Shown here one piece after another: positions 9,989-20,034 of a stretch of DNA of 64,000 bases. Source of the stretch: Cyanobacteria bacterium SIG30 (GTDB taxonomy: Bacteria > Cyanobacteriota > Vampirovibrionia > Gastranaerophilales > Gastranaerophilaceae); NCBI GenBank assembly GCA_015152475.1, contig SUTW01000001.1:287000-350999 (forward strand). The letters are read 5' to 3'. Within the stretch, counting starts at the first letter, position 1, and each line of letters starts with the position of its first letter. The notes beneath the pieces were generated by a model. That model searched no databases, was not told the origin of the DNA, and worked only from the letters and a program-made list of their open reading frames with translations. Made by a program: the position numbers and the translations under genes.

Positions 9989-10460
9989 TTTCTTCTCGCT
10001 CCTTAATTAATTTTTTTCTGTTTTCTTTTCTTTCCTGAAATGCTTTTTCGGCACTATTTTTTAAGAAAAGAGCAAGTTCTTGAAGTTCTTCTTTTGTCAT
10101 AACAGAGGAATTTAATTCTGTGCTATCCCATATGGTTATAGGGAATATATTTGAAGCTAATAATAAAATATAACTTTCTTGCACATATTTAGGTTTATAG
10201 AAAAAACCATTTTTGTATTCTACTGGTGTATTTAAAACTTTTTCGTATTTTTCATCTTCTTGTTTAAGTTCTTCTTCTATTTCTGAAAGACGAATTTTTC
10301 TTTTATATTCAGTTGTATTTGTTATATCAACAAATTTTCCGTTTATAATATCCCACCTGTCGCTTCCTGCATAATTGTCCCAAGTAGAATCATCTATTGT
10401 TGCTATGTAATTTTCAATTTCAAATGCGTAAGCATTTTTTTCTTTATCAAAATAAATCAT
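9981..10460 (-). CDS. Phage tail-fibre-assembly-like protein
   Basis: Preferred start MIYFDKEKNAYAFEIENY with ATG at 10458-10460 overlapping the upstream stop (TAATG); C-terminal KEELQELALFLKNSAEKAFQERKENRKK resembles phage tail chaperone-type proteins. Confidence 0.55.
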   Translation of the reverse strand: MIYFDKEKNAYAFEIENYIATIDDSTWDNYAGSDRWDIINGKFVDITNTTEYKRKIRLSEIEEELKQEDEKYEKVLNTPVEYKNGFFYKPKYVQESYILLLASNIFPITIWDSTELNSSVMTKEELQELALFLKNSAEKAFQERKENRKKLIKEREEIE

Positions 10461-11893
10461 TATTTTTCGACTCCTTTTAGCGGGAAAAGTCCCATTAAAC
10501 ATTTAAGTGTTGTATAAATTTTTGAATTTGTATGTCCTGCGGTAAATTTAAAATAATAATTTTTTGGTACAAATATTGTCCAAGTGTGTACATAACTTGT
10601 CCCTTGTTGTACATAAAATTTAGTTAATTGTTTTGTTTTGCCTATATAAAAATTTAAATTGGTGTTGATATTGTTTTCTGTATAAACAGGACAAACAACA
10701 AGGCAATTACAAGGTGCTTGATAAATTGTATTTAATGCAAAACTTGTCATAATTGGGTTTTCATAATCTGGAAGTAACCAATTTGTAACGAGTTCTTTTG
10801 AACCTAGACTTGCATTTATATCATATCCATTAAAATTAAAAGAACATGTTTCAGCATTTGTTATTACACCATTTTCAACAGTTATTGAACCTATTAAAAT
10901 ATCTTCAAAATTAACCCATTCTGTGTTATCTAATTTTTTAACTGAAAAAGGTTCTGTTGCTGCATTTACCCATATACTATTGTCGCTAATTTTTTCAGTT
11001 GCTGTTAATGCCATTCTCATTATACTTCCATGGGTTCCATCACCTAAAAGATTAAATTTGTAATACTTATAGTATTTGTCGTTAGAACTCATATCAATTG
11101 TCCAGGTTGCATTTTGTCCAGTTGCAGAATTTGTGAATTCAGTTAATTTTTCCCAAGAACTATTATCATCAGAACCATAAATCGTTCCTGCCACAATTGC
11201 TCTTATGTAATTATGGTTTCTATTTGTTATGTCCACTTTTGTTATATTTATGGCGATTGGATTATAAATTATGTAATTTCCTTCGTTTCCAGCAGATGTC
11301 CAAAATTGTTCTGATGTATCAAAAGCATAATAAACATAATCTGTTAAATTATAATCAGCAGATACTGCAAATAAATCACCACCAAGAGTTCCGTTTTCGG
11401 TTAAAACTGGTTGTTCCCAAGTACTTGCTGATGGTTCTTTTGTTTGAAAATATAAATTATTTGCTAATGGGTAAGGGTCTTTATCTGAATTAAAAAAGAT
11501 ATTATATTTGCCATTTTCTAATGCAGAACAATCAAGTGAAGACAAGTTTTCTTTTTCAAAAGATATACCATCTAAACCAGTTGCAATGATTGGATTATTT
11601 TCATCAATATTAAAATCAAGCTGGCTTGGATCTGTTGAATTTATTGTTAAAAGTGATGTATTTCCAGAATTTATACAATATCTTGTCTTGTTTTCTTTTA
11701 TTGAATTTCTTATTTCATCTGTTAATCCATTTTCAACATAGTCTTTTAGTGTCGAAAGAGAATCTGTTGTTGATGAAATACTGTTTTTATGGTCGTTGAT
11801 TTGCTTTCTTATGGCTTCAAAATTCTCGTTTACTTCGTAAGCTTTTGCTTTTGTGCCTGCTATGAATACATTAGGTATCATAAAATCTGTCAT
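10460..11893 (-). CDS. Phage tail-fibre-like protein with discoidin-like central region
   Basis: 477 aa; N-terminus IPNVFIAGTKAKAYEVNENFEAIRKQIN typical of tail-fibre N-termini; YIRAIVAGTIYGSDDNSSWEKLTEF...YKYYKFNLLG resembles F5/8C-like repeats. Confidence 0.65.
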   Translation of the reverse strand: MTDFMIPNVFIAGTKAKAYEVNENFEAIRKQINDHKNSISSTTDSLSTLKDYVENGLTDEIRNSIKENKTRYCINSGNTSLLTINSTDPSQLDFNIDENNPIIATGLDGISFEKENLSSLDCSALENGKYNIFFNSDKDPYPLANNLYFQTKEPSASTWEQPVLTENGTLGGDLFAVSADYNLTDYVYYAFDTSEQFWTSAGNEGNYIIYNPIAINITKVDITNRNHNYIRAIVAGTIYGSDDNSSWEKLTEFTNSATGQNATWTIDMSSNDKYYKYYKFNLLGDGTHGSIMRMALTATEKISDNSIWVNAATEPFSVKKLDNTEWVNFEDILIGSITVENGVITNAETCSFNFNGYDINASLGSKELVTNWLLPDYENPIMTSFALNTIYQAPCNCLVVCPVYTENNINTNLNFYIGKTKQLTKFYVQQGTSYVHTWTIFVPKNYYFKFTAGHTNSKIYTTLKCLMGLFPLKGVEK

Positions 11894-11904
11894 AAATTTA
11901 TCCT

Positions 11905-11932
11905 TTCGTTTGTCATATTATTGCCAAACGAA
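11905..11932 (-). promoter_or_regulatory. Inverted repeat adjacent to the RBS of the tail-fibre-like gene
   Basis: TTCGTTTG-12 nt-CAAACGAA perfect 8-bp arms, next to AAAGGA RBS. Confidence 0.4.
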
Positions 11933-11988
11933 CAACAAGTTTGATTTTACGTCCTAGCTTTATAACTAAATAATAAACTACTCTTTTT

Positions 11989-12693
11989 TTAAAAATTCAA
12001 AAAACATGTTGGCTGAGTTAAAATATCAAAATTAATTTTTACAGATAATTTTTCCCACCACCACAACCAATTTTTGCAATTAAGCGCATCTTCGTCAATA
12101 TTTTTATAATACCAATCTTGAATTATATTTGCCTGCGCTAATTCATCCATTGTATTTTCAAAACGATTTCTTATTCTGCTTGGTGCCAAGAAACAATAAT
12201 TATTTTTTATTATTTTCATTATTTTTTGAATTTGTATAACGTTTAATTTTGGTTTTAATTGTTTATAAACACTTAAATAATAACCTATGTCTTTATGCCA
12301 AGAATTCTTTAAAGGATGGAAATTCAAAAGTTTTTTGGGCAATATAATTTTTTTGTCATTTAAATAATTCTCGTTCAATTTTATTTTTAAAATGTAATTA
12401 TTTTTTTCAATTATCTTTAACAAATTTAATTTTTCTAGACTTATTATTAGTGCAATAATTTTTTCTTTGACGATTTTGTTAAAACCACTTCTTCTGAAAT
12501 TCTTGTGTGATATTTGTTTTATTTCTCTAAAATTTAAAATATCGTTTGCTGAAATAGTTATAATTTCTTGTTTCTTATTTAAGAAAAAATGTATTAAAAT
12601 TAAATAAATATCAAATAATTCATGGGGTAAATTGTTATAAATATTCTCATTTAAGAGAATTGAATCGAATTTTTTATTAACCTCTTCCATCAT
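11989..12693 (-). CDS. Hypothetical protein, 234 aa; C-terminal domain shared with the protein at 52277
   Basis: C-terminus PSRIRNRFENTMDELAQANIIQDWYYKNIDEDALNCKNWLWWWEKLSVKINFDIL aligns with 52277 protein PSQIRLRLEDVLDDLRELKIIEDWEYRYIKEENLMNKNWFEKYKNLSVKFSLL. Confidence 0.7.
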   Translation of the reverse strand: MMEEVNKKFDSILLNENIYNNLPHELFDIYLILIHFFLNKKQEIITISANDILNFREIKQISHKNFRRSGFNKIVKEKIIALIISLEKLNLLKIIEKNNYILKIKLNENYLNDKKIILPKKLLNFHPLKNSWHKDIGYYLSVYKQLKPKLNVIQIQKIMKIIKNNYCFLAPSRIRNRFENTMDELAQANIIQDWYYKNIDEDALNCKNWLWWWEKLSVKINFDILTQPTCFLNF

Positions 12694-12783
12694 GTTTCCC
12701 TCTTAATTTTATAATAATTAAATTTGTGAAAAAATCTTTTATTCTTAATGTTTTTTTAATGTTGTCTATGTTAAAATTTTTTT

Positions 12784-13809
12784 ATGAAAAGTTTGTCAAA
12801 TTTTACTTTAGAAGAATTGGAAAATTTAGCACTTGAGCTTGAAGAACCTAAATTTCGAGCAAAGCAACTTCATAATTGGATTTGGACAAAATCTGCCCAA
12901 AATTTTGATGAAATGACAGATTTATCTAAAAATTTTAAGGAAAAATTGCAACAAATTGCAGTTGTTACAAATGTAAAAATAAAAACAAAACAAGTTAGTT
13001 CAGACGGTACAATTAAATATTTACTGGAATATGAAGACGGCGAATGTGTTGAAACAGTTTTAATGCGTTTTGATAATCGTTCTAATTTAACAGCTTGTGT
13101 TTCTTCTCAGGTTGGTTGTGCTTGTGGTTGTGATTTTTGTGCAACTGGCAAAAGGGGTTTTATAAGAAATTTAACAGCATTTGAAATTGCGAATCAAATT
13201 TTAACTATTCAAAGAGATTCAAAACTTAAAGTTACAAATGTTGTTTTTATGGGGCAGGGTGAACCTTTAAATAATTTTGAAAATTTAAATTTGGCAATCA
13301 AAATCATAAATGACTATTTGCAAATAGGTATAAGAAGAATAACAGTTTCAACTTGTGGAATAATTCCAAAAATTTATGATTTAACAAAACAAAGTTTAAT
13401 TCCAACTTTGGCGCTTTCCTTGCATGCGCCAAATCATAGTTTAAGAGAAAAAATTATGCCTATTGAGAAAAAACATAATTTAGACGAACTTAAAAAAGCT
13501 CTTAAATTTTTTAATGATAAAACAGGTGATAGAATAACAATTGAATATGTTCTTTTAGGAAATCTTAATGACACAAGAGAAATGGCTTTTGAACTTGCAA
13601 AATTCTTAAAAGATATAAAATGCAATATAAATTTAATTCCATATAATTCAGTTGACGAAACAAAATATAAGAAACCTGACAAAAAGAATGTAATGATGTT
13701 TAAATATATTTTAGAAGGTTCAGGCAAAAAAGTAACTGTCAGACTTGAAAGAGGCGCCGATATTGATGCTGCTTGTGGTCAATTGAGAGGAAAAGTTGTA
13801 AACAATTAA
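12784..13809 (+). CDS. rlmN: 23S rRNA (adenine(2503)-C(2))-methyltransferase
   Basis: CACGCDFCATGKRGFIRNLTAFEIANQI, NVVFMGQGEPLNNF, ISTCGI-type radical SAM motifs. Confidence 0.95.
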   Translation: MKSLSNFTLEELENLALELEEPKFRAKQLHNWIWTKSAQNFDEMTDLSKNFKEKLQQIAVVTNVKIKTKQVSSDGTIKYLLEYEDGECVETVLMRFDNRSNLTACVSSQVGCACGCDFCATGKRGFIRNLTAFEIANQILTIQRDSKLKVTNVVFMGQGEPLNNFENLNLAIKIINDYLQIGIRRITVSTCGIIPKIYDLTKQSLIPTLALSLHAPNHSLREKIMPIEKKHNLDELKKALKFFNDKTGDRITIEYVLLGNLNDTREMAFELAKFLKDIKCNINLIPYNSVDETKYKKPDKKNVMMFKYILEGSGKKVTVRLERGADIDAACGQLRGKVVNN

Positions 13810-13812
13810 AGT

Positions 13813-14709
13813 TTAGCTTAATTCCAATGCTAATTTTATTGCTTCTTGCATACTTGTTGAATCGGCAATGTTTTTCCCTGCAATATCATACGCAGTTCCG
13901 CCTGATGGTGATGTTCTTATGACTTTTAGACCTATTGTTGTATTTACGACTTTATCAAAAGCAAGTGCTTTAACGGCAGTTAATCCTTGATCATGATACA
14001 TAACGGCAACTGCATCATAATCTTGTTTTTCATTATTTAAATATTTTTTCCCAACTTTTGCAAACAAACTATCCGCAGGTTTTGCATCTTCGATGTCAAT
14101 TTCAATGTTTCTTAATTCATTTATGGCAGGGTTTATAATTTTAATTTCTTCATCACCTAAAATGCCATTTTCGCCAGCATGTGGGTTTAAAGCGCAGATA
14201 CCAATTTTTGGTTTTTCAATTTTGCATTTTTCTTTTAAAAATTTGTTTAAACGAATTATTTTTTCAACAATCATTTCTTTGTTTATTTTTATATCTTTTA
14301 GGGCAACATGGCGTGTTAATAACATAATTCTTAAATCATTTGTTATAAACATCATCTCTGCTTTATCTTTATCTTTTTTTAAATGTTCTTCAATAACTTC
14401 TGTTTGTCCATTATAAAAATGTCCTGCGTCATGTAAAACTTTTTTTGAAACAGGTGAAGTTACAATTGCACTAATTTTTCCTTCTTTTGCTAAATTACAT
14501 GCAACTTTTAAACTTTCAAAGCAAAAATCACCATTATTTTCAATTTTGATTTCTATGGTTTCATAATTTAAAGCATCAATCTTTTCGCCAATAATAACAA
14601 CGTTTTCTTTTGGCAAATTAAGTTTTAAAAGAGCCTTTTCTACAAGTTCTTTGCCAATACCTTTTTTATCACCCGTTGTTATTGCGATTTTTTTATTCAT
14701 GACGTTCAA
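13813..14709 (-). CDS. pdxA: 4-hydroxythreonine-4-phosphate dehydrogenase family (PdxA/PdxA2)
   Basis: ITTGDKKGIGKELVEKAL, LNPHAGENGILGDEE, MYHDQGLTAVKALAF, TSPSGGTAYDIAGKNIAD. Confidence 0.88.
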   Translation of the reverse strand: MNVMNKKIAITTGDKKGIGKELVEKALLKLNLPKENVVIIGEKIDALNYETIEIKIENNGDFCFESLKVACNLAKEGKISAIVTSPVSKKVLHDAGHFYNGQTEVIEEHLKKDKDKAEMMFITNDLRIMLLTRHVALKDIKINKEMIVEKIIRLNKFLKEKCKIEKPKIGICALNPHAGENGILGDEEIKIINPAINELRNIEIDIEDAKPADSLFAKVGKKYLNNEKQDYDAVAVMYHDQGLTAVKALAFDKVVNTTIGLKVIRTSPSGGTAYDIAGKNIADSTSMQEAIKLALELS

Positions 14710-16006
14710 AATATTTTAAAATTTCAACCAAAGTTGTTGTTGTTCCAAGGTTTCCGGATTTTGTTATAACTAATTGTGCATTTGAACCAAGGCACAATGG
14801 AATTGCCGGTAATATTGTATCAATTACTTGAAGATTTTCGCAGTATAATGCTTTGCAACATCTGTAAGAAGTTTCACCACCTATTGTAATTAGAACAAAA
14901 TCTTTTTCTTGTTTTACTTTTTGGGCTAATGTTGCTAGATATTTTGTTATTTTATCCGCTAAATCATCTTTTGAAACACCTTCATCTATTAAAAGCTCAT
15001 TAGCTGTTGAATTTTCATCTTCTAATTCTTTTTCTATCTCACTTACATGAACTGCAACAATATTTGTTTTTTGCAGGTTAGAAATGACTCTATTTAATAT
15101 GTTATCTGAAACGCCATTTAAAATGTCTTCAATTTTTAAACTTATAAAATAAGAATTTTTTATATCTTCATCATCTTGTACTTTTTTGAGTTGAAGCGCA
15201 CTAAGTTCTGTTGCTGAGCCTGATAAAATAAGTTTTGGCATTGGTGGAACTGCTTTTTTGAAGTTTTGTATTTTAACTTCTTCAAGCCAGTTATTCGCTA
15301 AAACTTGTGCAAGACCGGCAGAACCACAAGGCAAAATATCGTAGTTACTTTTTTTCATAGCTAATACTATTTGTTCAATATCAACGACAGATACGGCATC
15401 TACTACAATTAATTTTTTGCCACTTTTTATAAGTTCATTTAATTTCATAACCAAAGGAGCAGCACCCTTTGAAACTATTGAAAAATCAATTAAACCAACT
15501 GAATCTTCATTATTTGGCATTTGTTTTTTGAGTATATTTACAAGATTTGATTCATAAACTGGTACATGTGGGTCACGTGCAGCTTCTGTTCTTTCAACAG
15601 GAACACCTTTAACTAATTGGAAACCGCCTATTGTAATTCTTCCTTCTTGCACAAAAGCCGGTGATATAATTGCGCAATCTTTTCCAGTTGCGTTTAGAGC
15701 GGCTAAGATTTCTTGTGCGATGTTTCCTCTTAAAGTTGAATCAATTTTTTTATAGAAAAAATCAACATTAAATTTTTCTTTAAAAATATTAAAGGCTTCT
15801 TCTGTTCTTTTGTATGCTTCTTCAGGAGTTTTATTCCTGCTTTCTGTCGAAACAGCCCAAGTGTCTATCGGCAGATTTTTTACAGGAATTTTTTCATAAT
15901 CAAGTAAAATTTCTGTAACTGCACCTTTGGTAAAAAATTGTAATGCAGTATCATTAGCACCAGTTAAATCATCTGCTATTACAACGATTGTGTTCGAGGT
16001 TAACAT
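14693..16006 (-). CDS. Four-carbon acid sugar kinase family protein (DUF1537)
   Basis: VVIADDLTGANDTALQF, KKIDSTLRGNIAQEI, SPAFVQEGRITIGG, TIGGETSYRCCKAL; overlaps pdxA. Confidence 0.87.
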   Translation of the reverse strand: MLTSNTIVVIADDLTGANDTALQFFTKGAVTEILLDYEKIPVKNLPIDTWAVSTESRNKTPEEAYKRTEEAFNIFKEKFNVDFFYKKIDSTLRGNIAQEILAALNATGKDCAIISPAFVQEGRITIGGFQLVKGVPVERTEAARDPHVPVYESNLVNILKKQMPNNEDSVGLIDFSIVSKGAAPLVMKLNELIKSGKKLIVVDAVSVVDIEQIVLAMKKSNYDILPCGSAGLAQVLANNWLEEVKIQNFKKAVPPMPKLILSGSATELSALQLKKVQDDEDIKNSYFISLKIEDILNGVSDNILNRVISNLQKTNIVAVHVSEIEKELEDENSTANELLIDEGVSKDDLADKITKYLATLAQKVKQEKDFVLITIGGETSYRCCKALYCENLQVIDTILPAIPLCLGSNAQLVITKSGNLGTTTTLVEILKYFERHE

Positions 16007-16332
16007 TATTCTTCTTTTCTGCCACCAATTAATCTAACATTTGTTGCACGAATTATAAATCTTTCGTTCATTGTGCCATCAGCACCTTGCCATTTATTAG
16101 AAATAAGTCTGCCTTCAACGCCGACCATGCGTCCTTTTTTTATCCATTCACCGGCAAATTCTGCTTGTTTATCCCAAACTTCGATATTGAACCAATCGGT
16201 TACTTCTTCTTTTGTTCTGTTGTCCCAACGGTTAACAGCAAGTGAAAATGTTGTTTTTACTTTTTCACTTTCAAAATATTTCATTTCAGGATCTTGACCT
16301 GCACGTCCAACAATTACAACAGAATTAACCAT
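16006..16332 (-). CDS. ssb: Single-stranded DNA-binding protein
   Basis: MVNSVVIVGRAGQDPEMKYFESEKVKTTFSLAVNRWD...WFNIEVWDKQAEFAGEWIKKG OB-fold family. Confidence 0.92.
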   Translation of the reverse strand: MVNSVVIVGRAGQDPEMKYFESEKVKTTFSLAVNRWDNRTKEEVTDWFNIEVWDKQAEFAGEWIKKGRMVGVEGRLISNKWQGADGTMNERFIIRATNVRLIGGRKEE

Positions 16333-16397
16333 TTTAAAACCTCTCTTTAATAATATGGTTAATTATATTATAGAAAACTCACAATATCAAGATTAGA

Positions 16398-17375
16398 TTA
16401 AAAATCGCCTATATAATTCTTAAGATTTTTGCTGAAAAATTTATGATTTCTGCATAATTTTTTAAGTTTTGCAATTGCGCGATTTTCAATTTGTCTTATA
16501 CGTTCTCTTGAAACGCCATAAAAAGTTCCTATTTCATCAAGAGTTTTCTTTTCGCCATTTTCATCTAATCCGTAACGCATAATTAAAACATCACGTTCTT
16601 TTTGATTAAGTTGGTCTAAGATTTTTTTGATATCTTCTTCCAAATTATCCTGAGCAACTTTGCTATCAGGCGCAATGTGTGCTTCATCTATTATGAAATC
16701 ACCTATTTTTGTCATATCATCTTTTGAATTTGCAGGTGTTTCAATACTTATTGTAGTTTGTGAATTTTTAAGTAATTGATTTAATTTTAAAAGGGATAAA
16801 CCTGATTTTAATGCAATTTCTTCCTTTGTAGGAGTTCTGTTAAGTTCAGTAGATAATTCTAATGTTACTTTTTTTATTTTACTTAAATTTTCTACCATAT
16901 GAACAGGAAGTCTTATGTTTCTTGATTTATCAGCAATACCTCTTGTTATTGCTTGTTGTATCCACCAAGTCGCATATGTTGAAAATTTATAACCTTTACT
17001 CCAGTCGAATTTATCGACTGCTTTCATAAGACCAAGGTTTCCTTCTTGAATTAAATCTAAGAAAGATAGTCCCCTGCCTGTATATTTTTTTGCAATGCTT
17101 ACAACAAGCCTTAAATTTGCGTTTATTAATGCTTCTTTGGAACTTTGTGTATCATTTTCTTTTATATCTTTTGCAAGTTTTATTTCTTCTTCATGGCTTA
17201 ATAGGGGAATTTTTCCTATTTGTTGTAAATAAATTCTTACAGAGTCATCAGATATATCATTTTTATCTGTGTCTTCTTTATTTTCTTCAGGATTTTCAAT
17301 GGCAACTTCTTGTTCTTCTTCAATCAAGTTTTCATCTTCTAATTCTAAGCTTTTTTCTATTTCTTTTGAATCCAT
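16398..17375 (-). CDS. RNA polymerase sigma-70 family factor (RpoD/group 2-like)
   Basis: [69 protein letters not shown]. Start set at MDSKEIEK with AGGAG upstream instead of the longer track ORF. Confidence 0.93.
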   Translation of the reverse strand: MDSKEIEKSLELEDENLIEEEQEVAIENPEENKEDTDKNDISDDSVRIYLQQIGKIPLLSHEEEIKLAKDIKENDTQSSKEALINANLRLVVSIAKKYTGRGLSFLDLIQEGNLGLMKAVDKFDWSKGYKFSTYATWWIQQAITRGIADKSRNIRLPVHMVENLSKIKKVTLELSTELNRTPTKEEIALKSGLSLLKLNQLLKNSQTTISIETPANSKDDMTKIGDFIIDEAHIAPDSKVAQDNLEEDIKKILDQLNQKERDVLIMRYGLDENGEKKTLDEIGTFYGVSRERIRQIENRAIAKLKKLCRNHKFFSKNLKNYIGDF

Positions 17376-17409
17376 CTTGTCTCCTATACTAAAACTATTA
17401 TATTGATTT

Positions 17410-18180
17410 TTATTTTTTTTGCATGGTTTGTTTGATTGAAATTTGTCTGACACTTTCATATAGAATAACGGCTGTTGCATTAGAAACATTTAATGATTCA
17501 AAGTTACAAGGAAGTTTTACTTTAAAATCTGCTTTATTCATTAAAGTTTTTGTGACTCCTGGGCCTTCTGAACCCATTATCAGCGCAAAATTCATATCAG
17601 TATAATCAATGTCATAGTAATTATCTTCACATCTTGCACTTGTTGCAATTATCCACCAGTCTTTATTCTTCAAGGTATCAATTGCGCTAGATAGACTATT
17701 TACTTTTATTATAGGTATATGATTAACTGCCCCTGCTGAAGTTTTTTCGACGGTTGTATTGATTGGGCAGGCTCTATGATTGGCAAGCATAATTCCGTCA
17801 TAACCTGCACAGGCACAAGTTCTTATAATAGCACCAAGATTATGAGGGTCTTGAATATTTTCAAGAATTACAATTTTTTTGTAACCTTCTTTTTCATCCA
17901 TTTTATCTAAGAAATCTTCAAATTTCATATATTCAACAGGAGAAACATATGCAATTACTCCTTGGTGAGGAATATCTTTGGGGAATTTATCATTATTAAG
18001 ATTTGTGAACTGAATTATGATAGATTTTTGTTTTGCAAGTTCAATAATTTTTTTTAATCTGTTATCTAAACCAATATTTTTTGATACAAAAATTTTGTTT
18101 ATTCTTGATGAATTCCTGTCTAACGTTTCTAGAACCGCGTTTTTGCCATATATGTAATTAGAAAAATTTGCTTGTTCCAT
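17410..18180 (-). CDS. rlmB: TrmH family RNA methyltransferase (RlmB-like)
   Basis: [64 protein letters not shown]. Confidence 0.92.
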   Translation of the reverse strand: MEQANFSNYIYGKNAVLETLDRNSSRINKIFVSKNIGLDNRLKKIIELAKQKSIIIQFTNLNNDKFPKDIPHQGVIAYVSPVEYMKFEDFLDKMDEKEGYKKIVILENIQDPHNLGAIIRTCACAGYDGIMLANHRACPINTTVEKTSAGAVNHIPIIKVNSLSSAIDTLKNKDWWIIATSARCEDNYYDIDYTDMNFALIMGSEGPGVTKTLMNKADFKVKLPCNFESLNVSNATAVILYESVRQISIKQTMQKK

Positions 18181-18297
18181 TTTCTTTCCTTTTGCTTTTT
18201 TAGGTCATTTATTGTATATTTTAAAATATATGTTTCATATTTTACACAAATATTGTATTATGAAAAGCGTATAGATAGAAATAAAATTATAAAAAAC

Positions 18298-20019
18298 ATG
18301 TTTGATTTAAATAGTTTATTGAATAGCACTGGAGGAACAGTAGTCGGCGTTGCGGTAACACCGAATATTGGTCTTGAAGTAATGCTTATAGACAAAAAAA
18401 CCCAAAGGGTTATGAAATATGGTCATAAGCCACTTGCTTATAATTTAAGTGCCAGAGATATTGAAGATTATAATGAACTTAAAACCGGATTAACAGAATT
18501 ATACGCTGATTTGCAAATAGATACGAAATCAGATGTATATGTGGTTTTACCTAACGTTCATTTTGGTTTTATTAGTTTTCCACCTATTATGGTTGACGAA
18601 GCTATCGATAATGCTTTGTTATCCAAGGCTGAAGAATCTTATATTTTCAGACGTGTTGAACCAAAAACAGCTTGGGCTGATGTAAATTTTAAAAATAGAA
18701 CAGACAGCAGATATCTTGCATATTCTTCAATTCAAATAACAGTTGTAGATAGAGTTATTGAAAAAATTGAAGATTTAGGCGGAAAAGTTGTTGGTATTGA
18801 AACTTCTTACTGTGCCTTTTTAAGAGCAATCCATTTTTCTGGAATTGTAGCTGATATTATTGACCAAGGAAAGAATTGGAACATTCTTTTAATTAACTCA
18901 AATAATTATGCAATTTTCTCATTAGTTGGTGAAAATTTAGTTGATTATACAGAAGTTCCTCTTGCGTTGAAATCATTCTCACACGAAGAAGCATATCAAG
19001 CCATTGCAACTTCAGCTTCACAAATTTTGGTGAATTATCCTGCACAAAAATTATTGATAGTCAGCCAATTTGATGAAATTAGTGCACAAGTTCTGCAAAC
19101 TCAAATGGCTGTGGATTGTGAAGTACAAATTTTAGACTGCAATAAGTTTATTGACAGGCCAATAGTTGAAACTTTTGAAAATATTACAGACAAAGAAGCC
19201 AAGAAAATGTCATTAAGCGCAATAGGTGCTGCATCTGTTAATATTTCAAAATTCCCACTAAAATTAAACGTATTAAAAACTGGTGGCCACATGGCAGATG
19301 TTACTTACCAGGAATTTGTTGTTTTTGGTAAAACATTTGGTATTACAGAACAAGTAATAGCTAAATTCTTCCTTGTTGCTTCAGTTGTTCTTGCAATTAT
19401 ATTTGCTATTTTCTTGGCCGGAGTTATTGTAACAAATGGTATTATTGATAAGAAAAATCAAGAATATGTTTCTAAAATTTCTACAATAGAACAAGAAATT
19501 ATAGCATTAGAAGGTGATAGCTCAGTTAACGTTGAATCTTTAATTGCGGGTATTGCGGAAAGCAATGTTAAAGCAATGAGTTTTTATGATTCAATTTCTG
19601 TTGATATCCCAAAAAGTATCTGGCTTACATCTTATGCTAATAAAGATGGTGAAAAAATCAGAGTTGAAGGTATGTCTCTAAATTTAGGTGATATTTATAC
19701 ATATTTTAAAAATTTAAGAGCAATTACTCCTAATTCAACAATAAGATTAAATAAATTAAAAATGATTACTGATATGTTTGATGATACATATGATAATGAT
19801 TCTGTTAACAGCGAAGTTAAATTCTATTCATTTGAAATAGGTAATTACGCTCCAACAGATTCTGTTGAGGCTCCACCTACACAAAATCCTCAAGCACCAA
19901 AATCTTCAAGCAATAAAAATGTTCCATTTGACCCATTATCACCATTCTCAGACAAACAAGGTGATGGCGATGATGGTGATGGACTTGAACCACCTCCAGA
20001 TTTGGAACCACTAAGCTAA
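18298..20019 (+). CDS. Type IV pilus assembly PilM-PilN fusion-like protein
   Basis: PilM-like actin fold N-terminal region (VVGVAVTPNIGLEVMLIDKK...; TSYCAFLRAI), then one TM (FFLVASVVLAIIFAIFLAGV) and PilN-like coiled-coil/periplasmic region; start set at MFDLNSLL. Confidence 0.72.
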   Translation: MFDLNSLLNSTGGTVVGVAVTPNIGLEVMLIDKKTQRVMKYGHKPLAYNLSARDIEDYNELKTGLTELYADLQIDTKSDVYVVLPNVHFGFISFPPIMVDEAIDNALLSKAEESYIFRRVEPKTAWADVNFKNRTDSRYLAYSSIQITVVDRVIEKIEDLGGKVVGIETSYCAFLRAIHFSGIVADIIDQGKNWNILLINSNNYAIFSLVGENLVDYTEVPLALKSFSHEEAYQAIATSASQILVNYPAQKLLIVSQFDEISAQVLQTQMAVDCEVQILDCNKFIDRPIVETFENITDKEAKKMSLSAIGAASVNISKFPLKLNVLKTGGHMADVTYQEFVVFGKTFGITEQVIAKFFLVASVVLAIIFAIFLAGVIVTNGIIDKKNQEYVSKISTIEQEIIALEGDSSVNVESLIAGIAESNVKAMSFYDSISVDIPKSIWLTSYANKDGEKIRVEGMSLNLGDIYTYFKNLRAITPNSTIRLNKLKMITDMFDDTYDNDSVNSEVKFYSFEIGNYAPTDSVEAPPTQNPQAPKSSSNKNVPFDPLSPFSDKQGDGDDGDGLEPPPDLEPLS

Positions 20020-20034
20020 TTAAGGTAAATAACT

